From: Treponema sp.
GTDB lineage: Bacteria > Spirochaetota > Spirochaetia > Treponematales > Breznakiellaceae
Direction: 5' to 3'
DNA: 6,118 nucleotides
Assembly: GCA_009780285.1 (NCBI GenBank)
Contig: WRAL01000098.1
Location: 1-6,118 of the forward strand
Every line of letters begins with the position of its first letter. Position 1 is the stretch's first letter. The notes beneath the pieces were generated by a model. The model was not told the origin of the DNA. It ran no database searches and saw only the letters and a list, made by a program, of their open reading frames with translations. Positions 1 through 3,298 of this stretch are shown one piece after another. The position numbers and the translations under genes are program-made.

Positions 1-127
1 CGCTTTCATTGCGAAGGCGAAAGAGTTTGAGAAGGCCGCCGGCGACCGCGCTCAGGCGCTGAAGCTGGCAATCGAGTATTGCAGGGAACATGACATCCTG
101 AAGGAATTTTTGGAAACGCATTCAACG

Positions 128-230
128 GGCGGCCTGATGACTTTGATCAAAAGCGTCACGTTTTTTGGGCCTACGCCATTTGGCCTTATTCATCCACCCG
201 CTCGCCGGCTCGCGGGCGTTTTTTGGGCGG
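128..230. other. Probable insertion of about 100 bp inside the Rpn-family gene
   Basis: This stretch separates two pieces of one family protein that lie in different frames, and its own translation in either frame resembles nothing I recognise. It contains a 12-bp exact direct repeat (159-170 and 217-228), and GGGCGG occurs at both edges (127-132 and 225-230). The edges cannot be fixed without an intact homologue. It could be a small repeat element or the product of a local duplication. Confidence 0.45.
159..228. repeat. Pair of 12-bp direct repeats (CGTTTTTTGGGC)
   Basis: CGTTTTTTGGGC occurs exactly at 159-170 and again at 217-228, 58 bp apart. Both copies lie inside the segment that interrupts the Rpn-family gene. 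The second copy runs directly into the resumed coding sequence. Confidence 0.7.
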
Positions 231-293
231 GTTTTTAACATGCTCACGCAGGAATGGAACATGGACAAAGCCCTGGCCGTCCGCTACGAGGAA

Positions 294-377
294 GGCTGGG
301 AAGGCGGCTGGGAAGGGGGCCTTGAAAGGGGCCTGGAACAAGGCCTGGAACAAGGCCTGGAACAAGGCCTGGAAAGG
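294..377 (+). repeat. Seven tandem 12-bp units encoding Gly-x-Glu-x
   Basis: Units begin at 294, 306, 318, 330, 342, 354 and 366. Three consecutive copies (330-365) are identical, GGCCTGGAACAA; the others differ by a few bases. In frame they encode GWEG, GWEG, GLER, GLEQ three times and GLER, followed by a diverged GRET. Gly-x-Glu-x tails are typical of Rpn-family proteins. The near identity of the central units suggests recent slippage, and because units are multiples of three, copy-number change keeps the frame. Confidence 0.85.
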
Positions 378-506
378 GGCCGGGAAACCGCAGCGCTCAA
401 CGCCTTGGCCGAGGGTCTCCCCCTGGAAATCGTGCAAAAGATCACTGGGCTTGACATGGAAACCCTTGCCGGCATGAGGCCGGGCGTTTAGGCAGCCGCG
501 ACAAGC

Positions 507-540
507 AAAAAAAGCCCGGAGGCGCGGAGCCTCCGGGCTT
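507..540 (-). terminator. Rho-independent terminator of the lipoprotein gene
   Basis: A perfect 12-bp stem (512-523 with 529-540, arm AAGCCCGGAGGC) encloses a 5-nt loop. The A-run at 507-513 becomes a U-tract when transcribed on the minus strand. It lies about 50 bp beyond the stop of the minus-strand lipoprotein gene. In the plus direction the stem is not followed by T residues, so termination of the Rpn-family transcript here is less certain. Confidence 0.85.
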
Positions 541-592
541 GCCCGCGCGGCCTATGCCCCGCGCAGGTGGATCAGAACGCTAAGCTGCGGCC

Positions 593-1972
593 TTAGAACG
601 TGAAGTCAAAGGGATCGCTTTGATCGCTCTCCTCACCATCGTTGTTGTGAGCCGACACCGCTGCAAAGTACTCCTTGCCTACAGTAAGATCTTCTTCGGA
701 CAAATCATAGCTTGCCTCCTCCACAATAATTGGATCTCCCATGAGAGTAAATCCGTCCATTATTGTGATCACGTAATAATCAGCGCCGTCCACTGGGTCC
801 CACGAAAGGACGCCGTCGGCAAAGGCAAGGCCCGTGGGCGCGTCCAGCGTCCCGTCACCGCTATTATCGCCCAAATCGCTGATGAGCAGCCACTGTGGTT
901 CAGCAGCGATCGTCGTTGTCATGCTCGCGGCGCCGGTTATACTGCCTCCTGCGAAGGCGGTAATAGGAGCTGTAACGGTATAGCTGGAAAACACCCTGTT
1001 CCAGCCGCGCTTCAAAGTAAGCGTAGTGGCCGGCATGGTCAGCTCAGCTGTTAAGGGAAGGGTACCTAATTCTATCTCTTCATCGTAAGACAAAGCGGGA
1101 AGTTCCACGATTACGTCATGGCTGACAAACCAGTACTCAACAGCGCTCATGGTCAGAGCGTAGCTTATAGGGATACCCATTAAGGTATCCGCGGTCAGCG
1201 TGATTTCCCCCTGAATAAGCCCTTCGAGTTGATCAGTGAAAAAACCTTCATCGGCAATAAAAATCGACGCGAAAGGATTGGAAACGGTAACGGTAACGCC
1301 ATCCATCCCTTCTTCCATCCAATCCTCAGCGAAGTATTTCACGATATCAGTCCGAGCAGTGGGCGGCGGAACAGCGTCAATCGTCCCGCTGAACGCGCCA
1401 TGGGCGTCTATCTTCCCAATAAGTGTGGGCGCATCAGCGCCTTCATCAAACTTATAGACATCGCGCGTTCCGGCGCTTCCCCATGGCGTGCTTTCTGCGG
1501 TTATGGGTGGGATGGAGCTCAGGTTCAAGTCCACGTCCACTTCAAAAATCAATACCGTGCCGGTAAGGCTCAACGGCTCGAACGTCCCTTCCGCGACCTC
1601 AATGGAGGCGCTGTCCAGGTGGCCCGTGTAGCCCGAGCGGGTTACTCTGGCAAAAACGTACAGGCCGGCGTCGTCGTCCGTCGGGTCGTAGGCGTTTTTG
1701 TCGGCGCCTGGGATCAGCAGGTCTAGAGTTGTATCGGAACGATACCACTGGTAGCGAAGGCCGCTCGCGCTGCCATCGCCAAGGCTGGCGGTCAGGGTAT
1801 CTCCGGCATTCGCCATTTTGTCGGCCATGTCTTCGGCGCCGCGCATAATGGACACCGTTCCTTCCAGCTTGGGATCCGGCTTCGGATCTGGGCCCGGGTT
1901 GGGACAGGCCATCAGAAAAAATGAGATCGCCGAGATCGCGGCAATCGTCCGCAAAGCGTTTTTCGCTTTCAT
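593..1972 (-). CDS. Putative lipoprotein with Ig-like and fibronectin-III-like domains
   Basis: This encodes 459 residues. The N-terminus MKAKNALRTIAAISAISFFL-MAC is a lipoprotein signal peptide with a loose spirochaete-style lipobox; Cys23 would be lipidated. A Pro/Asp/Lys linker (24-35) follows. Residues about 36-127 resemble a bacterial Ig-like domain, with RYQWYRS and DPTDDDAGLYVFARVTRSGY. Residues about 376-459 resemble a fibronectin type III module (APTGLAF, LSWDPVDGADYYVITI, GKEYFAAVSAHN). The middle (about 135-370) is Thr/Ala/Ile-rich, probably beta-rich, and not recognised. The start at 1972 was chosen because GAGGAGGAG lies just upstream and the signal peptide begins there; the frame extends 50 codons further without a plausible signal. 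The gene appears monocistronic, with its own promoter and terminator. A surface or periplasmic binding or structural role is inferred; no catalytic motif is visible. Its base composition is less GC-extreme than the regulator gene at 3299-5875. Confidence 0.85.
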   Translation of the reverse strand: MKAKNALRTIAAISAISFFLMACPNPGPDPKPDPKLEGTVSIMRGAEDMADKMANAGDTLTASLGDGSASGLRYQWYRSDTTLDLLIPGADKNAYDPTDDDAGLYVFARVTRSGYTGHLDSASIEVAEGTFEPLSLTGTVLIFEVDVDLNLSSIPPITAESTPWGSAGTRDVYKFDEGADAPTLIGKIDAHGAFSGTIDAVPPPTARTDIVKYFAEDWMEEGMDGVTVTVSNPFASIFIADEGFFTDQLEGLIQGEITLTADTLMGIPISYALTMSAVEYWFVSHDVIVELPALSYDEEIELGTLPLTAELTMPATTLTLKRGWNRVFSSYTVTAPITAFAGGSITGAASMTTTIAAEPQWLLISDLGDNSGDGTLDAPTGLAFADGVLSWDPVDGADYYVITIMDGFTLMGDPIIVEEASYDLSEEDLTVGKEYFAAVSAHNNDGEESDQSDPFDFTF

Positions 1973-1977
1973 GAGAA

Positions 1978-1986
1978 CTCCTCCTC
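1978..1986 (-). promoter_or_regulatory. Ribosome binding site of the lipoprotein gene
   Basis: On the minus strand GAGGAGGAG stands 5 nt before the ATG at 1972. It is a very strong Shine-Dalgarno match and fixes the start at the signal peptide rather than at the upstream in-frame codon at 2122. Confidence 0.85.
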
Positions 1987-2207
1987 GCGATCGCCGTCTT
2001 TTTCCGGCGAGCGATCGCTGCGCAGAATGCGCCTTGGGTCGACCTCCCTTAAGGGAGGGGACAAAGCCCTGGCAATGGAGGGCATTTGTCGCGATTGACG
2101 GAGCGCTTCTGTTCGCCGGCAAGGGCGCTGCCTACGAATAGCCCACACAATGCGTGGAAACTAGGCGTAAGCCTTCGCCAATCGGCCAGCGTGAGCGCTT
2201 GCGCCAC
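1987..2207 (-). other. Long non-coding leader of the lipoprotein gene
   Basis: If transcription starts near 2207, the lipoprotein mRNA has a leader of about 235 nt. No convincing gene lies here. Visible structure includes a 16-bp perfect palindrome CCTCCCTTAAGGGAGG (2043-2058) and a palindrome AGCGATCGCT (2010-2019). There is also an imperfect hairpin at 2061-2089 (ACAAAGCCCT pairing with AGGGCATTTGT, one bulge) and a weak CCACAC/GCGTGG pair near 2142-2158. I do not recognise a known riboswitch. A dispersed intergenic repeat is an alternative explanation. Confidence 0.4.
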
Positions 2208-2213
2208 GCGGCG

Positions 2214-2242
2214 ATGGTATTGTGTTAAAGCTAAAATGTCAA
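2214..2242 (-). promoter_or_regulatory. Sigma70-type promoter of the lipoprotein gene
   Basis: On the minus strand a perfect -35 box TTGACA (2242-2237) is separated by exactly 17 bp from TACCAT (2219-2214), a 4-of-6 match to TATAAT. The predicted start is near 2207. No other candidate upstream of the lipoprotein gene is as good. Confidence 0.6.
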
Positions 2243-2289
2243 GAGGGTTTTTTCGATTTGAGCGTTTTTTTTCCAGGGGAAACAGTCGT

Positions 2290-2327
2290 GGAGTTTTGGG
2301 GCGGGCGTTAGCCCGCCCCAAAACTCC
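2290..2327. repeat. Perfect 17-bp inverted repeat (hairpin) between hsp20 and the lipoprotein gene
   Basis: The arm GGAGTTTTGGGGCGGGC (2290-2306) pairs perfectly with 2311-2327 across the loop GTTA. There is no T-tract after the stem on either strand, so it is not a textbook intrinsic terminator. It may stabilise the 3' end of the hsp20 mRNA, end transcription weakly, or be a REP-like extragenic palindrome. Confidence 0.8.
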
Positions 2328-2329
2328 GA

Positions 2330-2356
2330 GGCCAGGGCGCCGTAGGCGCCGTGGCC
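2330..2356 (-). terminator. Second hairpin immediately after the hsp20 stop codon (possible terminator or 3' stabiliser)
   Basis: GGCCAGGGCGCC (2330-2341) pairs with 2345-2356 over a 3-nt loop, with one mismatch in 12 bp. It begins one base beyond the hsp20 stop and is followed almost directly by the 17-bp hairpin. No U-tract is present, so the terminator role is inferred from position and stem strength. Confidence 0.4.
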
Positions 2357-2357
2357 C

Positions 2358-2807
2358 TTATTCGGCGGCGATCTTTATCGAGCGTTTCTGCGCCTCGGGG
2401 CGCTTTTTTATTTCCAGGCGCAAAACGCCGTTTTTAAAGCCGGCGCTTATTCCTTCCGGATCGGAATTGTCGGGCATTTTGAACGAACGGCTAAAGCCGG
2501 CCTGCCGGCGCTCCCTTAAAAGCCAGGTTCCCTCGTCCTTTTCCTCCTTCGCCTCCTCGCCGGCGGACGAGATCGAAAGGCTGCTTCCGTCGACGTTTAT
2601 TTCCACGTCTTCCGGCGCGTAGCCGGGAAGCTCCAGTTCCATCACGTAGGCATTGTCCGACTCCCGCACGTCAACCGCGGGAAGACGCGCGAAATGGCCC
2701 ATCGCCGAGCTAAAGTGGGAGTCCCCGAAAAAGGATTCGAAATAGCGGTCAAAATCGCTCAGGGCGCCGCGCAGCGTGTTGGGCCTTCGTACTGTGATCA
2801 TCTTCAT
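2358..2807 (-). CDS. Small heat-shock protein, Hsp20/alpha-crystallin family
   Basis: This encodes 149 residues, a usual length for bacterial Hsp20, an ATP-independent cytoplasmic holdase that binds unfolding proteins and passes them to Hsp70-type refolding machines. The N-terminal arm (1-42) contains the common LRGALSDFDRYFESFF segment. The alpha-crystallin domain spans about 43-138, starting PAVDVRESDNAYVMELELPGY and ending with the conserved G-V-L motif (NGVLRLEIKK, about 126-135). The C-terminal I-x-I anchor is present (Ile144-Lys-Ile146), so the protein should assemble into oligomers. Three ATGs compete (2810, 2807, 2801). I chose 2807 because AAGGAG lies 6 nt upstream; 2810 would give only a 3-nt spacing. 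The gene appears monocistronic, with an extended -10 promoter, a leader hairpin and two hairpins after the stop. No CIRCE element is visible. Confidence 0.95.
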   Translation of the reverse strand: MKMITVRRPNTLRGALSDFDRYFESFFGDSHFSSAMGHFARLPAVDVRESDNAYVMELELPGYAPEDVEINVDGSSLSISSAGEEAKEEKDEGTWLLRERRQAGFSRSFKMPDNSDPEGISAGFKNGVLRLEIKKRPEAQKRSIKIAAE

Positions 2808-2813
2808 CATTTT

Positions 2814-2819
2814 CTCCTT
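2814..2819 (-). promoter_or_regulatory. Ribosome binding site of hsp20
   Basis: AAGGAG on the minus strand is followed by AAA and then ATG-ATG-AAG-ATG. Spacing favours the second ATG (2807). It is a strong site, which may be masked at low temperature if the leader folds. Confidence 0.75.
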
Positions 2820-2835
2820 GCAAAGTGTTTTGGAA

Positions 2836-2854
2836 CGCCGGCGCAAATCCGGCG
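2836..2854 (-). other. Hairpin in the hsp20 mRNA leader
   Basis: CGCCGG (2836-2841) pairs with CCGGCG (2849-2854) across a 7-nt loop in the predicted leader of about 53 nt. A downstream UUCC (2832-2835 on the minus strand) could pair with the GGAG of the ribosome binding site. Known hsp20 leaders often act as RNA thermometers (ROSE, fourU), but this sequence does not match those classes clearly. Confidence 0.35.
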
Positions 2855-2866
2855 CTCTTTGCCATA

Positions 2867-2875
2867 TATATAGCA
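2867..2875 (-). promoter_or_regulatory. Extended -10 promoter of hsp20
   Basis: Reading the minus strand, TG-C-TATATA is an extended -10 element (TG at 2875-2874, hexamer 2872-2867) inside an alternating TA run. No good -35 box lies 16-18 bp upstream, consistent with an extended -10 promoter or with an activator or alternative sigma factor. Transcription would start near 2860. Confidence 0.5.
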
Positions 2876-3111
2876 AGAACCGCGCCAACCCTTGATTTGC
2901 CTGCAAGAAAACCGCGCGATCGGGCGATATTCCGCCTTGGCTAGCGTGTTTTAGGCCATTATCGGCGCGAAAAGCGGCTTTCACCGCAAGGTAAAAGAGC
3001 TTTCCCGCGCTGAATTCGGCTTTTCCCGCGCGTTTTTGGCCTCTTTCGCGGGCGGCTTTTGCCGGCCTGCGCTCGCCGGGCGATCTTTGCCCAGCGAGGG
3101 ATTTTTAATAG
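2876..3111. other. Gene-free intergenic stretch between the divergent hsp20 and regulator promoters
   Basis: No supportable gene lies here; an upstream in-frame extension of hsp20 to 2984 lacks a ribosome binding site and conserved sequence. It contains a 10-bp direct repeat TTTCCCGCGC (3001-3010 and 3022-3031). CCCGCG at 3025-3030 can pair with CGCGGG at 3047-3052. A plus-strand terminator-like hairpin lies at 3072-3106. The sequence changes from GC-rich to AT-rich at about 3100. Confidence 0.5.
3072..3106 (+). terminator. Orphan plus-strand terminator-like hairpin
   Basis: CTCGCCGGGC (3072-3081) pairs with GCCCAGCGAG (3089-3098), one C-A mismatch in 10 bp, with a 7-nt loop. T5 follows at 3102-3106 after three purines. 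No plus-strand gene lies upstream within the intergenic region, so it may end an unannotated short RNA or antisense transcription, or be fortuitous. Confidence 0.4.
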
Positions 3112-3122
3112 GTCAAAATGAC
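3112..3122. promoter_or_regulatory. Palindromic operator-like site 1, GTCA-AAA-TGAC
   Basis: This is a perfect inverted repeat of 4-bp arms around AAA. The identical 11-mer recurs exactly 40 bp downstream. It is centred at about -101 from the predicted start of the regulator transcript. Confidence 0.5.
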
Positions 3123-3149
3123 TCAAATAGGTATTTTTGATTGATTATT

Positions 3150-3164
3150 GCGTCAAAATGACGC
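3150..3164. promoter_or_regulatory. Palindromic operator-like site 2, GCGTCA-AAA-TGACGC
   Basis: A perfect 15-bp inverted repeat contains the same 11-mer core as site 1. It is centred near -61 from the predicted start at 3218, the classical position for an activator contacting RNA polymerase upstream of -35. The bound protein is unknown; the LuxR-type product of this gene is one candidate. Confidence 0.55.
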
Positions 3165-3182
3165 GCTTTAGCGCCATTTTCC

Positions 3183-3211
3183 TTGAAACCGTTTTGGATG
3201 TCGGCTAAATT
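3183..3211 (+). promoter_or_regulatory. Sigma70-type promoter of the LuxR/MalT-like regulator
   Basis: TTGAAA (3183-3188, 5 of 6 to TTGACA) is followed after exactly 17 bp by TAAATT (3206-3211, 4 of 6). Transcription would begin near 3218, giving a leader of about 81 nt. An overlapping TATACT at 3211-3216 has no partner -35 at suitable spacing. Confidence 0.6.
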
Positions 3212-3264
3212 ATACTTGAGACTCCGCTGGATTCAACGAGCTTGGTGGGGATTCTACTTGCCCA

Positions 3265-3279
3265 GGCGCCAGGGGCGCC
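3265..3279 (+). other. Short GGCGCC hairpin in the regulator leader
   Basis: GGCGCC (3265-3270) and GGCGCC (3274-3279) pair across a 3-nt AGG loop, ending 6 nt before the Shine-Dalgarno. It could affect translation initiation of the regulator mRNA. It may also be simply GC-rich sequence. Confidence 0.4.
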
Positions 3280-3285
3280 CGCGAC

Positions 3286-3291
3286 AGGGAG
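3286..3291 (+). promoter_or_regulatory. Ribosome binding site of the LuxR/MalT-like regulator
   Basis: AGGGAG lies 7 nt before the ATG at 3299. It decides that start over the in-frame TTG at 3242 and GTG at 3245, which have no comparable site and would add 18-19 unconserved residues. Confidence 0.7.
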
Positions 3292-3298
3292 AATATGC

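Larger units (their letters stand above)
2..491 (+). pseudogene. Rpn/PDDEXK-family transposase-like nuclease, 3' part, interrupted by about 100 bp
   Basis: The left part (2-238) is open from the window edge and reads AFIAKAKEFEKAAGD, then AIEYCREHDILKEFLETHST. This is the helical region after the nuclease core in Rpn/YhgA-like recombination-promoting nuclease (PDDEXK_2) proteins. After about position 127 the frame runs into unrelated residues and stops at 236-238. The family sequence resumes one frame over at about 231 with VFNMLTQEWNMDKALAVRYEEG, followed by seven Gly-x-Glu-x tetrapeptides and the usual C-terminal segment ALAEGLPLEIVQKITGLDME, ending at 491. The N-terminal catalytic core lies outside the window. 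Joining HST to VFNML requires removing about 100 bp (roughly 128-230), a length that explains the +1 frame change. An independent short gene starting at ATG 240 or 261 is possible but would encode only the tail. Family membership is recognised from memory of the family; the break is inferred from the frame change. Confidence 0.7.

Noticed and set aside
294..377. CRISPR-like tandem array
   Set aside because: Units are 12 bp, directly abutting with no spacers, and encode in-frame Gly-x-Glu-x repeats.
620..1726. Plus-strand open frames opposite the lipoprotein gene (620-1054 and 1229-1726)
   Set aside because: The minus-strand frame carries the signal peptide, lipobox, Ig-like and FN3-like patterns plus a promoter, ribosome binding site and terminator. 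The plus frames have none.
1987..2018. Two GCGATCGC palindromes resembling cyanobacterial HIP1
   Set aside because: Only two copies nearby, in GC-rich sequence, and nothing else suggests a cyanobacterium. Probably chance.
2049..2321. Minus-strand 90-codon open frame upstream of the lipoprotein gene
   Set aside because: It starts inside the 17-bp palindrome, runs through the predicted promoter and has no ribosome binding site. The product looks like translated repeat or leader sequence.
2086..2622. Plus-strand 178-codon open frame across the hairpins and antisense to hsp20
   Set aside because: It crosses both hairpins and is antisense to a strongly conserved Hsp20 gene. The product is Arg/Ser-rich and unrecognised.
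2808..2984. N-terminal extension of hsp20 to 2984
   Set aside because: It would read through the promoter and the ribosome binding site, and the added residues do not resemble Hsp20 N-termini.
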